Of a stretch of 37,340 nucleotides of DNA, positions 1 to 8,273 are shown piece by piece. The position numbers and the translations under genes were made by a program. The number at the start of each line of letters is the position of its first letter. The first letter of the stretch is position 1. This DNA is from Geobacter sp. (GTDB taxonomy: Bacteria > Desulfobacterota > Desulfuromonadia > Geobacterales > Pseudopelobacteraceae). A model generated the notes under the pieces. It saw only the letters and a program-made list of their open reading frames with translations. It had not been told where the DNA came from and ran no database searches. The stretch is taken from contig VFJW01000026.1 in assembly GCA_009885845.1 (NCBI GenBank), forward strand, positions 1-37,340, in the 5' to 3' direction.

Positions 1-1312
1 AGAGAATGTTCAGGTGTGAGATTGTTTCGAGTGCGGAGCCTTTTTTTATCAGTATGCCGCGTTCAAGCGCAATGCCGCTGCCGACCATGATGGCGGTCGG
101 GGTTGCAAGTCCCATGGCGCAGGGGCAGGCAATGACCAGTACAGCGATCGCAAAACGGAAGGCGGTCAGGAAGTCGCTGGACAAAGCAACGTACCAGATG
201 ACAAATGTGGCTGCCGACAGCACCATTACTATCGGCACGAACCAGGCCGATACGGTGTCGGCAAATTTTTGAATCGGAGCCTTGTCCCCCTGTGCTTCGC
301 GAACCATCTTGATGATCTGTGACAGCAGAGTCGCCTCGCCGATTCGTGTTGCCCGGATCCGCATGACGCCGTTTGTGCTGACAGTTGCTCCGGAAACTGA
401 ATCTCCCGGTTTTTTCAACACGGGCAGTGATTCACCCGTAACCATGCTCTCATTAACAGCACCTCCCCCCTCAAGTACTTCACCGTCGACCGGTATAATG
501 TCGCCGGCCCGGACCAGCACTACATCGCCGACCCTGATAACAGAGGCAGGGACCTCCTTTTCTCCATCTTCAGTGACCAGGAGTGCTTTGTCTGCCTGCA
601 GGTGGAGCAGCTTTTTAAGCGCTTCGCCTGCTTTGCCGCGAGCACGGGCTTCAAGATATTTTCCGAGGCGGATAAACGCTATCAACATTGCCGAGGTTTC
701 GAAAAAAACTTCTCGATGCGATCCAAGCAGCCCGAAGTAGGCAGCCAGTGAATAAAAATAAGCGGCAGAAGTGCCCAGTGCTACCAGAACATCCATGTTG
801 GTACTGCGGTTTTTTAGAGCGCTCCAGGCGCCGCGATAAAAGATCAGGCCGGCCGAAAACTGAACCGCCGTTGCGAGGAGCAGATTGAGTTGCATTACGG
901 CATGATTGGAATGAAGTCCCATAGTCAACATGATTGGAAGTGAAGCGAACAGGGAAAAGACAAACCAGTTTCGTTGAGAGTGCAGGTCGTCATTGTACGC
1001 AGTTTCAGTGCTGTGCAGTTCTACCGGAGTGTAACCGGCTGCGTGGACGATACTGAAGATGTCGGTGGTGTTGAGCAGCAGCGGATCAAACCGGACGAAG
1101 CCGGTTTCAACCGCCAGATTGACGATGGCAGTGGAAACAGCAGTGTTTTCGAGCAGTTTTTTTTCGAGGGTGTTTACGCAGGAAGCGCAGTGCAGTCCTC
1201 GTACGCCAAAAGTTAATTCACCGGCCGGTTCCGGGGCGTTTGTACGGTACGTATCTGATATGGGAAAGGTTTCTTTGGCCACTAATTTATTATCTCTGTT
1301 TGAAATCGCCAT
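1..1312 (-). CDS. copA: Copper-type P1B ATPase, N-terminal part (cut by window edge)
   Basis: Heavy-metal-translocating P-type ATPase that exports Cu(I) across the inner membrane; only the first ~437 residues are here. The minus-strand frame is open to base 1. It has an N-terminal metal-binding domain with GLHCASC (residues 39-45), transmembrane segments from ~85, the CopA-like NMDVLVALGTSAAYFYS segment, the actuator-domain TGES loop (~292) and the intramembrane CPC metal site (396-398) in ACPCAMGLATP. The phosphorylation motif DKTGT and nucleotide domain lie outside the window. ATG at 1312 is preceded by GGGGA and overlaps the end of the AI-2E permease gene by 23 bases, so the two are probably co-translated. 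CPC and the single HMA domain favour copper over zinc or cadmium, but the C-terminal specificity residues are not visible. Confidence 0.93.
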   Translation of the reverse strand, partial: MAISNRDNKLVAKETFPISDTYRTNAPEPAGELTFGVRGLHCASCVNTLEKKLLENTAVSTAIVNLAVETGFVRFDPLLLNTTDIFSIVHAAGYTPVELHSTETAYNDDLHSQRNWFVFSLFASLPIMLTMGLHSNHAVMQLNLLLATAVQFSAGLIFYRGAWSALKNRSTNMDVLVALGTSAAYFYSLAAYFGLLGSHREVFFETSAMLIAFIRLGKYLEARARGKAGEALKKLLHLQADKALLVTEDGEKEVPASVIRVGDVVLVRAGDIIPVDGEVLEGGGAVNESMVTGESLPVLKKPGDSVSGATVSTNGVMRIRATRIGEATLLSQIIKMVREAQGDKAPIQKFADTVSAWFVPIVMVLSAATFVIWYVALSSDFLTAFRFAIAVLVIACPCAMGLATPTAIMVGSGIALERGILIKKGSALETISHLNIL

Positions 1313-2351
1313 GTACGAAATGTCCCCAGGTAATTTTGATGGCCGAGGCAATGGGAAGTGCCAGAAGAATTCCCCAGAATCCGAGTGTTTCGCCAAGTGC
1401 CATGACCATAATGATGGTCACTAACGGGTTAAGATTCATCGATTTTTTGAATACCAGCGGTTTTATGACATATCCCTCAACAAAGTATATCAGTAAAAAT
1501 GCAACCGTAACCTGACTCAGCATGGCAGTTGACTGGAATTTAAACCAGGCAAAAAAGAGTGCAGGAAGAGTTGCAATGATGACACCAATGAACGGCAGGA
1601 TTGAGGCAGCACCAGCAAAAACGCCGCAGACGATTGGAAGAGGTATTTCGAGCACATAGAGGGTGATGGTTGCAAGCAGCGCGACAATAATTGAAACTAT
1701 GACCTGACCGCGAAGATACCCGCCGATACTGCTGTCCACTTCATGTGCAATGCCAATAATCAGAGTTCGCCAGTTATCAGGCAGCCACGAAATAACGGTG
1801 TCAATAACCGTTTGCTTATAGTAGAGCATAAAGAAAACAAGAATCGGTGACAGTACTATGTTGAAGAGATTGAAAAAAATACGGGTTCCGAAGTTGTAGG
1901 CCATGAATCCGGTTTTTTCTGCAGCAGCGTCGATATTTCCAGATGCTTTGTCTATCAGCCACTCGATTTCGTCAGAACCATAACGGTCAGGAAGCCGGCT
2001 TTTCCACTCCAGGGCAACCTGTTTAAGTTTGGTGATATAGGTCGGTAGATCGATGATAAAAGCGTTCCAGTTGATGGTGATGGCCGGGAGGATAAAAGCC
2101 AGGAAAAAAACGGTCAGAATACTCAGTATCGCATACAGAAGCCCCAGAGCGTAGAGTCGTTTCATGCCTCGCCTCTCGGTACTTACAAGAAGCGGGTCAA
2201 GAAGATAGGCGATGACCCATGAGAGCAGAAAACACGATATTGTGTGCTGCAAAGCGTAGCCGGCAGCTGCCAGCAGGCAAAAAAGCAGTATCGTCGCAAT
2301 TAATCTGCCATAATCGTTGCGCGGCGAATGAGTGTGGCTTGTGTGCTCCAT
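1290..2351 (-). CDS. AI-2E family transporter (PerM/UPF0118)
   Basis: Polytopic inner-membrane protein of 353 residues, the usual length for the AI-2E exporter / PerM family. Hydrophobic segments near residues 15-50 and 60-85 are followed by a soluble stretch (~90-150) and a C-terminal block of helices that includes the family-like GVFAGAASILPFIGVIIATLPA segment. Members have been linked to autoinducer-2 export or sodium/proton antiport; the substrate here cannot be read from sequence. The gene follows the UPF0158 gene by 2 bases and overlaps the copper ATPase, so all three are probably one transcript. Confidence 0.88.
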   Translation of the reverse strand: MEHTSHTHSPRNDYGRLIATILLFCLLAAAGYALQHTISCFLLSWVIAYLLDPLLVSTERRGMKRLYALGLLYAILSILTVFFLAFILPAITINWNAFIIDLPTYITKLKQVALEWKSRLPDRYGSDEIEWLIDKASGNIDAAAEKTGFMAYNFGTRIFFNLFNIVLSPILVFFMLYYKQTVIDTVISWLPDNWRTLIIGIAHEVDSSIGGYLRGQVIVSIIVALLATITLYVLEIPLPIVCGVFAGAASILPFIGVIIATLPALFFAWFKFQSTAMLSQVTVAFLLIYFVEGYVIKPLVFKKSMNLNPLVTIIMVMALGETLGFWGILLALPIASAIKITWGHFVHGDFKQR

Positions 2352-2353
2352 CT

Positions 2354-2815
2354 TTACTCCTGAACGTGCTTCAGGTTCTGAAGCAGAGCTTCGGCTGTGA
2401 ACAGGTTATTTTCTTCCATCCAGGTTTTCAGGCGCCTGGAAAGAAACTGATCTTTTAATAGCGCAAACCGCTCTTCATCATGAGGGAAGAATGAGAGGAT
2501 GTCATCAATTCTCCCGTACGGTTTTTTTCCGGTAAGTATTGTATTTAGAAGATTTTTTAATACAGAATCGGACGTCTGGGTTGCAAATTCTGAAGCAATC
2601 TGTCGTTCGCTGCGATAGTCAAACGAAGGGATTTCCAGGAATCTCTCGCCATTGTTTTGAAGCTGCTGTCTGACTTCGTTGTTATCAATTGTCGATGGAA
2701 TGAAAAATATTTCTCCGGTCAGCCGGTCGAGATAGTATGCTTTGTCAGGTTGCCCGCTGGTAAATGCACCGAGCAGATCCTCCCAGGAAATTTCAACACT
2801 GTGAACCGTTGCCAT
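2354..2815 (-). CDS. UPF0158 family protein
   Basis: Small soluble protein of 153 residues with no known catalytic motif. It resembles the uncharacterised UPF0158 family: the N-terminal ISWEDLLGAF segment, an LDRLTGEI motif, and a helical C-terminus ending in a WMEENN-type sequence. The ATG at 2815 was chosen because a strong AAGGAG lies 6 bases upstream; an open frame extends to 2923 but overlaps the divergent lpxH start and lacks a ribosome site there. It is first in a three-gene minus-strand cluster. Function unknown. Confidence 0.8.
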   Translation of the reverse strand: MATVHSVEISWEDLLGAFTSGQPDKAYYLDRLTGEIFFIPSTIDNNEVRQQLQNNGERFLEIPSFDYRSERQIASEFATQTSDSVLKNLLNTILTGKKPYGRIDDILSFFPHDEERFALLKDQFLSRRLKTWMEENNLFTAEALLQNLKHVQE

Positions 2816-2893
2816 GCATTTCTCCTTGATACAAATTCTGAATAACGTTCTTCTTGTTGACTTTTTATTACCGATCGAAGCACAATCCGCTCC

Positions 2894-3619
2894 ATGCGAT
2901 CCATTTTTATAGCCGATGCCCATCTCATGTCTCCGGACGACAGTAACTACCGCCTGTTGCTTCGTTTTCTGCAGAAGCTTGAGGGGGAGGTAGATACCCT
3001 CTACATTATGGGAGACCTGTTCGATTTCTGGCTGGGGTTCCCGTCACACCCTTTAACACAATACGATGCTGTGATTGATGCCCTGGAACGTCTGGTTGAG
3101 CGCGGCTGCCGACTGGTCTATTTTGAAGGAAACCATGATTTCCATCTTGGCACGGTTTTTTCGCAGCGTCTGAAGGCCGAAATTCATTCCGGACCTGCCA
3201 TAGAATGCATACAAGGCAAGCGGCTGTATCTGTGCCACGGTGACCAGATCAATAAGGAAGATTGTTACTACCGCCTGTTGCGATTTCTTCTCCGTACTCG
3301 CTTCGTGGCTGCCAGCATCAGACTTTTTCCCCCGTTGTGGGCGGAGAACATCAGAGAACGTCTGCAGAAACGGAGCCAAGCCGGTTATAGTGCAAAAACA
3401 ACACGCTGGGACTACCGCCGGATTATTCTGGATTTTGCGCGGCATCTCCCGGAACAGGGGTGTGACGGACTGATCACCGGTCACTTCCATCTTGCCCTGT
3501 ATGAAAAAGATCCGGGAACAAGCTGTACGATCCTGTCGCTTGGTGACTGGATGGAACAGTTCACCTACGGTGAAATTCTGGATGGAGAATTGCGGTTAAT
3601 GACCTTCACCGAACAGTAA
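2894..3619 (+). CDS. lpxH: UDP-2,3-diacylglucosamine diphosphatase (LpxH-like)
   Basis: Calcineurin-like metallophosphatase of 241 residues that would hydrolyse UDP-2,3-diacylglucosamine to lipid X in lipid A synthesis, acting at the inner face of the cytoplasmic membrane. All metal-binding blocks are present in order: IADAHL (6-11), GDLFDFW (~41-47), GNHDFH (~80-85), CHGDQ (~114) and GHFH (~197). Length matches LpxH. The start sits directly before the conserved RSIFIADAHL strand; a stop codon at 2858-2860 rules out a much longer protein, and the ribosome site is weak. TTGACT (2857-2862) and CACAAT (2881-2886), 18 bases apart, could give a nearly leaderless mRNA. LpxG/LpxI replacements are excluded by the motif set, but closely related phosphatases are not. 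Confidence 0.85.
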   Translation: MRSIFIADAHLMSPDDSNYRLLLRFLQKLEGEVDTLYIMGDLFDFWLGFPSHPLTQYDAVIDALERLVERGCRLVYFEGNHDFHLGTVFSQRLKAEIHSGPAIECIQGKRLYLCHGDQINKEDCYYRLLRFLLRTRFVAASIRLFPPLWAENIRERLQKRSQAGYSAKTTRWDYRRIILDFARHLPEQGCDGLITGHFHLALYEKDPGTSCTILSLGDWMEQFTYGEILDGELRLMTFTEQ

Positions 3620-3632
3620 TCACCCGCCGCAT

Positions 3633-5021
3633 CTACTTCCTGAAAAACTCCTGCAGTGCCTGTTCTCCAACGTGTGACGCTTTGATCTTCCATTTGTCAG
3701 GATTTATAACCAGAGCAACCAACGCGATACGAGGGTTCTGTATCGGCGCGAAGGCTGCAAACCATGAGTAATGACCCTTGGGGTCGGTGCCGTTGATAGA
3801 CCCTGTTTTGGCAGCTATTGAGACATCGAGCATGGGACGGCCGCGACGGTCATGAAATGCTTTACGGGAGGTGCCGGTCAGGACGGTACTTGAAAGCATT
3901 CGAGTGAGCGACGCCGATGTTTCCGGTGTAACCAGGCGGCGTAATTCACGTGGGGTAAACGTCTCTTTTTCAATCCCCTGCCCATCGACGATACTGCCGG
4001 TCAAGCCTGGAATCATCATTTTCCCGCCATTGGCAATTGCCGACATGATCACTGCAGCGTGAAGTGGCGAAATTTTAACGTCACGATCCAGTCCTGCACC
4101 CATTAACCTCAAGCCATGATTATTGACCGGTTCTGCAGCCTGACTCGGTTTTGCCGGGATGCCAGGCAGCAGCTCCTGGTTGAACCCGAAACGGGAAATA
4201 GACTCCATAACGGCCGGTTTGCCGGCAAGATCGCTCGCCACACGGCCATAAACCGGATTAATTGATTTGCCCATGGCGTACGTGACATCCATACGATTAT
4301 TTCTGCCGCGAGGGCTTGCATCCCAGTAGCGCGGATTTTCTGAATAGGAGTTGCCACGGAATTCGATCACGGATTCTGGCGTGATCTTATGGTTTTCAAG
4401 CGCTGCGGAGGCAGTTATGATCTTGAACAATGAGGCCATTGGATACAGCTCGTACACAGAGCGTTTCGCCCAGTCAGGATCAATGGATGAGTAGGCGGTC
4501 ATGCCAAGAATGCGCCCGGAAGTCGGTTCAATAGCGACAAAAACACCATACGGAACCTGATTTTTCGCCAGATATTCATAGACCCTTCTCTGAAGGCCGC
4601 CCTGAATGGTATAGATGTGCTGCAGTCCTTCTGAGGTTCGGACAGATAAACGGGAACCATTAACGTCTGCCGTTGCAAGCAGGTCGCTGGCGGTCTCGAA
4701 GCGACTAAGCGAAACAGGTGGTCTGGCCGCTTCAGCCGGTTTTACAGAGACTTCGGTGAAAGATGCAATCCAGGAGCGGGCATGCAAGCGGACTGGTTCT
4801 GCCTGGCGTAGTGCCAGAATTCCGAGCGGTACAAGTGCCAGTACAATGGCTATGAATAACAGTGCAAGCTTCAGGTGGCGACGACGCTTCCCCGTTGGAG
4901 GGAGCAGTCTGGACCGGACAGGCTGATCAGTCGTTTTCATGCGCCTGTTCCCGGATCCGCCACCAAACAGACCTGATCCGCCGCTGGTTTTTTTTTGAGA
5001 TAAATTTTTGAGATCCTGCAT
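3633..5021 (-). CDS. Penicillin-binding protein, transpeptidase domain
   Basis: Membrane-anchored D,D-transpeptidase of 462 residues for peptidoglycan crosslinking. A Gly/Arg/Lys-rich cytoplasmic tail (1-50) precedes one transmembrane helix (~51-72), a short linker domain and a periplasmic penicillin-binding domain. The active-site signatures are intact: SLFK (Ser197, Lys200), SIN (253-255) and KTG (405-407). It has no glycosyltransferase domain and a much shorter N-terminal region than PBP2/FtsI (usually ~600 residues), so it is a compact class B-like enzyme. ATG at 5021 follows GGGA; an internal ATG (residue 28) is possible. A strong promoter lies at 5051-5080. The gene converges on lpxH with only 13 bases between. 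Confidence 0.9.
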   Translation of the reverse strand: MQDLKNLSQKKTSGGSGLFGGGSGNRRMKTTDQPVRSRLLPPTGKRRRHLKLALLFIAIVLALVPLGILALRQAEPVRLHARSWIASFTEVSVKPAEAARPPVSLSRFETASDLLATADVNGSRLSVRTSEGLQHIYTIQGGLQRRVYEYLAKNQVPYGVFVAIEPTSGRILGMTAYSSIDPDWAKRSVYELYPMASLFKIITASAALENHKITPESVIEFRGNSYSENPRYWDASPRGRNNRMDVTYAMGKSINPVYGRVASDLAGKPAVMESISRFGFNQELLPGIPAKPSQAAEPVNNHGLRLMGAGLDRDVKISPLHAAVIMSAIANGGKMMIPGLTGSIVDGQGIEKETFTPRELRRLVTPETSASLTRMLSSTVLTGTSRKAFHDRRGRPMLDVSIAAKTGSINGTDPKGHYSWFAAFAPIQNPRIALVALVINPDKWKIKASHVGEQALQEFFRK

Positions 5022-5050
5022 ATATGTCCCAAAATATGAGTTATTACCGG

Positions 5051-5080
5051 ACTATATCGTCAAGTGTCTGCGGTTGTCAA
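5051..5080 (-). promoter_or_regulatory. Sigma-70 promoter for the penicillin-binding protein gene
   Basis: Read on the minus strand: TTGACA (5080-5075, perfect -35), an 18-base spacer, then TATAGT (5056-5051, 5 of 6). It lies 30 bases before the ATG at 5021 and points toward it. Confidence 0.65.
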
Positions 5081-5116
5081 TGAACCAGGTGTTGAAGATT
5101 AGCACCCGTTTGTCAT

Positions 5117-6163
5117 CTAAGGCGGTTCCGGAAACCAAAACGAATTTATGCGGTTAATAAACGCGATAAGCAGGCCATAATGATGATGATCGAATAACAG
5201 GGATATGCGTGGCAGATGAGCAAGATCCGGTTCATCGCTCTCTTCCGGGAAAGCCTCGCAACAGCGGATCTTATCGCCTTCTTTAATAAGCCCGGGAAAC
5301 TCTGTCGTTAGTGTCGTGATCTGTCCGGGCGAAAGTGATTTTTGCAAACGGATGACCAGCCGATTTTCAATAAAACGGAGCGAATGGTAGGTACTATAGA
5401 AGGTATTGATTACTTTGAGTGCTTCCTGTTCGTTTTTTGTGACAGTAAAGAGAGAGAAATCCTCTCCCGATATAAACCCTTTTACCAGAAGACTTTCTTT
5501 TATAAAACTAATGAATCGCTCCCAGTAACCGTCCTGGTCATCCATGAGAACCAGTGGTTTAGGAGAAGTTTTTCCGGTCTGTATCAGTGTGAAAACTTCC
5601 ATTGCTTCGTCAAGTGTTCCAAATCCTCCCGGGAAAACAACTATTGCATCGGTCTCTTTTACAAAAGCAACCTTGCGATTGAAAAAGTATTTATACGTCA
5701 CTAATCGTGGATTCCGGTACATGACTGGATTAGGTCTCTGCTCGAACGGGAGTCGAATATTTACGGCAAATGAGTTTTCACTTCCCGCACCCTCGTTGCC
5801 GGCCTGCATAATGCCGGGTCCTCCGCCGGTAATAACCATGTAGTTGTTTTCTGCAAGGCTGTGACTGAAGCGAACACATTTCTTATACATTTCATCCGTT
5901 TCTTTGGTGCGGGCCGAGCCAAAGATGGTAACTTTCTTGCGATGTCGGTAGGGACCAAAAACCTTCGCCGTATAGCGCATTTCGCGAAGAGTGCGGTTGA
6001 TCAGTTTCAGATCGGCCAGATAGTCAACATCCTGACCGATCTTAAGAGTTGCAAGTATCATCTCTTTTATTATACTAGGATGGTAAACGCCCCCCGACTC
6101 TTCAACCAACCGGTCAATAATCCGGTCTATTGGTTCGTTGCTTTTTGAAAAACTCAACTCCAT
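5117..6163 (-). CDS. LOG family (TIGR00730-type) Rossmann-fold protein
   Basis: Cytoplasmic protein of 348 residues with the lysine decarboxylase-like LOG fold. Visible signatures are GGGPGIMQAGNEGA (113-126) and PGGFGTLDE (178-186), the nucleotide-binding and catalytic loop of cytokinin-riboside phosphoribohydrolases and PpnN-type nucleotide hydrolases. It has ~75 extra N-terminal and ~100 extra C-terminal residues compared with minimal ~190-residue LOG proteins, so it is nearer the long bacterial nucleosidase class. ATG at 6163 was chosen because AGAAGG lies 8 bases upstream; a GTG at 6262 in frame has no ribosome site. Hydrolysis of a nucleoside 5'-monophosphate is likely; the physiological substrate is not known. 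Confidence 0.85.
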   Translation of the reverse strand: MELSFSKSNEPIDRIIDRLVEESGGVYHPSIIKEMILATLKIGQDVDYLADLKLINRTLREMRYTAKVFGPYRHRKKVTIFGSARTKETDEMYKKCVRFSHSLAENNYMVITGGGPGIMQAGNEGAGSENSFAVNIRLPFEQRPNPVMYRNPRLVTYKYFFNRKVAFVKETDAIVVFPGGFGTLDEAMEVFTLIQTGKTSPKPLVLMDDQDGYWERFISFIKESLLVKGFISGEDFSLFTVTKNEQEALKVINTFYSTYHSLRFIENRLVIRLQKSLSPGQITTLTTEFPGLIKEGDKIRCCEAFPEESDEPDLAHLPRISLLFDHHHYGLLIAFINRINSFWFPEPP

Positions 6164-6240
6164 ATTGCAGGCCTTCTGAAGTGGTATTGACGCTATTTTT
6201 GGAAGACGCAGGGTATCACACTCTACGTTGTAAAGCAAAC

Positions 6241-6257
6241 TGCGGATTGATTCCGCA
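6241..6257. repeat. Inverted repeat between the LOG gene and mglB
   Basis: TGCGGA (6241-6246) and TCCGCA (6252-6257) form a 6-bp dyad with a 5-base spacer in the divergent intergenic region. It could be an operator or a leader hairpin; no evidence decides. Confidence 0.35.
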
Positions 6258-6282
6258 ATCACAACAGGCGCATCGAATAAAC

Positions 6283-6311
6283 TTGAAAGCAGACGGCAGG
6301 TTTGCTATAAA
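6283..6311 (+). promoter_or_regulatory. Sigma-70 promoter for mglB-mglA
   Basis: TTGAAA (6283-6288), 17-base spacer, TATAAA (6306-6311), both 5 of 6. It lies about 60 bases upstream of the mglB start. Confidence 0.65.
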
Positions 6312-6374
6312 GCAGGATATTTTTTCTCTTAATCTTAGTAAAGAAACTATTTTCGACGGGCAGGGAGACATGGC

Positions 6375-6866
6375 ATGTCCAATCCAACGCTGGTCATGTA
6401 CGAAGAGGAATTCCAGGAAGTCAATGAAGTTATTGAACGTTTGCTGAAGGAAGCCAACGCCAAGGTGATTTTCCTGGTAGATAAAAATGGGCAACTTATC
6501 TCCGGTGTAGGAGAAACGGAACGATTTGATACAACGTCGCTCGCTTCTCTGACTGCCGGAAATATTGCAGCCACAGGTGGTTTGGCTAAACTTATCGGCG
6601 AAAAGGAATTTTCGATTCTCTTCCACGAAGGTGAGAAGGATAATCTGCATATTTCCATTGTTGGCGGCAGGGTTATTCTCGTTGTTCTGTTTGATAACCG
6701 CTCTTCTCTCGGTCTTGTCCGCCTGCGTGTGAAAAAATCATCGGAGGAGCTTTCGGCTATTTTTGAAAAACTGATGAAAAAATCGGAAGAACGTGAAAAA
6801 CGGGGTTCTTCTGACTTTCCTTTCGCTGAAATTACTGACGACGACATCGATAATCTTTTCAGCTGA
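6375..6866 (+). CDS. mglB: MglB-type Roadblock/LC7 protein (GTPase-activating partner)
   Basis: Cytoplasmic Roadblock/LC7 protein of 163 residues, close to the usual MglB length. The Roadblock fold covers about residues 10-125: helix EVNEVIERLLKEANA, strand KVIFLVDKNGQLISGVG, the TAGNIAATGGLAKLIGE helix and the HISIVGGRVILVVLF strand. A charged Lys/Glu helix (~120-145) and an acidic tail follow. In Myxococcus and Thermus, MglB dimers stimulate GTP hydrolysis by MglA and set cell polarity; the adjacent MglA supports the same job here. ATG at 6375 follows GGGAGA. The 100-base gap to mglA contains a weak terminator-like hairpin. Confidence 0.9.
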   Translation: MSNPTLVMYEEEFQEVNEVIERLLKEANAKVIFLVDKNGQLISGVGETERFDTTSLASLTAGNIAATGGLAKLIGEKEFSILFHEGEKDNLHISIVGGRVILVVLFDNRSSLGLVRLRVKKSSEELSAIFEKLMKKSEEREKRGSSDFPFAEITDDDIDNLFS

Positions 6867-6885
6867 AACTAATTAAATGGAATGT

Positions 6886-6909
6886 GCAGGTTTCTGCCAC
6901 CTGTTTTTT
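6886..6909 (+). terminator. Weak terminator/attenuator between mglB and mglA
   Basis: GCAGGT (6886-6891) can pair with ACCTGT (6899-6904, one G-T pair) around a 7-base loop and is followed directly by a run of six T. The short stem suggests partial attenuation, which would give more MglB than MglA. Confidence 0.45.
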
Positions 6910-6968
6910 GAATCCAGAACTGGCGAGAAAATTTCTTACTTATTAATTAATAACGGGGAAAGCCAAAG

Positions 6969-7556
6969 ATGTCCTTCATCAACTATGCTTCTCGCGAAAT
7001 AAATTGTAAAATTGTCTATTATGGTCCTGGTTTGTGCGGAAAAACGACGAATCTACAATATGTTTATCAAAAGACCGCAGCGGATGCCAAAGGTAAGATG
7101 ATCAGCCTTGCGACTGAGACAGAGCGCACACTGTTTTTTGATTTTCTGCCACTTTCGTTGGGTGAAATACGCGGATTCAAGACACGTTTTCATCTTTACA
7201 CTGTTCCGGGGCAGGTTTTTTACGACGCGTCCAGAAAACTGATTTTGAAGGGTGTTGACGGCGTAGTTTTTGTCGCCGATTCGCAGGAAGAGAGAATAGA
7301 CGCGAACATTGAGTCGCTTGAAAATCTGAGGAACAATCTCAAGGAACAAGGCTACGATCTGGATAAACTGCCGTATATTATGCAGTATAACAAGCGGGAT
7401 TTGCCGGGTGCCATGACAGTTGAGGAATTACGGAGCGAATTGAATCCTACCAATGTCCCTGAATTTGAGGCGTGTGCTACGACGGGCGAGGGAGTTTTTG
7501 AAACACTGAAAGCAGTAGCCAAGCTGATTCTTATTGATCTGAAAAAGGGGAAATAG
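6969..7556 (+). CDS. mglA: MglA-type small Ras-like GTPase
   Basis: Cytoplasmic GTPase of 195 residues, the polarity switch paired with MglB. The P-loop GPGLCGKTT (19-27), the TVPGQ switch II motif (78-82) and NKRD (141-144) are all visible. Arg53 and Gln82 occupy the positions described as catalytic in Myxococcus/Thermus MglA, so the enzyme should be active. In myxobacteria the GTP form marks the leading pole and organises type IV pili and gliding; in a Geobacter-like cell, control of pili or motility polarity is a reasonable inference. ATG at 6969 follows GGGGAAAG. It lies 91 bases upstream of tRNA-Ser. Confidence 0.93.
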   Translation: MSFINYASREINCKIVYYGPGLCGKTTNLQYVYQKTAADAKGKMISLATETERTLFFDFLPLSLGEIRGFKTRFHLYTVPGQVFYDASRKLILKGVDGVVFVADSQEERIDANIESLENLRNNLKEQGYDLDKLPYIMQYNKRDLPGAMTVEELRSELNPTNVPEFEACATTGEGVFETLKAVAKLILIDLKKGK

Positions 7557-7647
7557 GTTTTTTACCGAGATTCTTTGGGCTTGATTTAATTAAGAGTTCG
7601 TGGTACGTTTCTCGCCTCGCCGTTTCGGAAGAATGTACTGTACACAC

Positions 7648-7740
7648 GGAGAGATGGCCGAGTAGGTCGAAGGCGCTCGCCTGCTAAGCGAGTATACTGG
7701 GAAACCGGTATCCAGGGTTCGAATCCCTGTCTCTCCGCCA
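7648..7740 (+). tRNA. serX: tRNA-Ser(GCU)
   Basis: Class II tRNA of 93 bases. The acceptor arm GGAGAGA (7648-7654) pairs with TCTCTCC before the discriminator G, and CCA is encoded (7738-7740). The anticodon stem CTCGC/GCGAG encloses loop CTGCTAA (7681-7687), giving anticodon GCT (7683-7685), which reads AGC/AGU. A long variable arm and the GGTTCGAATCC T-arm confirm serine identity. The gene symbol is generic; serine tRNA naming varies. Confidence 0.97.
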
Positions 7741-7760
7741 CTATTACATCGGATACTGCA

Positions 7761-8255
7761 TTGATTTCTGCTCGAATTGTACAGCTATTTTTATGCACAT
7801 CCTTTTCAGCATCTATTCTGAGCGCTTGTCAGGAGCGCGTCGAAAAACCGCATGACAACCTTAAGCCAAGTACTTCCCACCGGACGGTGAAAGAAAAAAA
7901 GGTTGTTGTCCCTCCTGATGTTTCGCGCCGCTGGGCGGCTGTCAAGCTTGCTGTGATCGATAAAACCCGCGGAACAGAAAATATTTACGTTATTCCCATC
8001 GGTTCCCCCATAACTATCCCCTCCTCTGAACTCACGATTTTCGTGGAAGCTTTTCTCCCCGCATTCATAATGGAAGGCACAACTATCACATCTTCTTCAA
8101 TTGAACTGGTAAACCCGGGCGCAAAAGTTCGTATCAGTGAAAACGACACGTCAATATTTCAGGGGTGGCTCTTCTCTAAATTTCCGAATACGCATGCGGT
8201 GACGCACCCTAAATATGGGTTCAGTCTGATTGGTGTTGTGTCGGTGCCCAAGTAA
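7761..8255 (+). CDS. DUF2155 domain lipoprotein
   Basis: Probable lipoprotein of 164 residues. An N-terminal hydrophobic stretch ends in ILSAC (lipobox, Cys23), then a charged linker rich in Lys and Pro, then a domain with paired strands ending in FQGWLFSKFPNTHAVTHP, which matches the GW(L/M)F...HP(K/V)Y signature of DUF2155. Function is unknown; export to the envelope is inferred. The only usable start in frame is TTG at 7761, just 20 bases after the tRNA, with a poor ribosome site (GGATA). With so little room for a promoter, the gene is probably read through from the tRNA transcript. It converges on rnhA. Confidence 0.72.
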   Translation: MISARIVQLFLCTSFSASILSACQERVEKPHDNLKPSTSHRTVKEKKVVVPPDVSRRWAAVKLAVIDKTRGTENIYVIPIGSPITIPSSELTIFVEAFLPAFIMEGTTITSSSIELVNPGAKVRISENDTSIFQGWLFSKFPNTHAVTHPKYGFSLIGVVSVPK

Positions 8256-8273
8256 TCGTGTTTGAACTCTATA

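Noticed and set aside
282-740. Open frame on the plus strand opposite the copper ATPase
   Set aside because: It is antisense to a clearly coding frame with P-type ATPase motifs; its composition (Ser/Arg-rich) is that of a shadow frame.
2816-2923. Longer N-terminus for the UPF0158 protein
   Set aside because: It would overlap the lpxH start and lacks a ribosome site; the ATG at 2815 has AAGGAG and fits family length.
6164-6262. GTG start for the LOG-family gene at 6262
   Set aside because: No ribosome site, and the extra residues cross a dyad and do not resemble the family; ATG at 6163 has AGAAGG.
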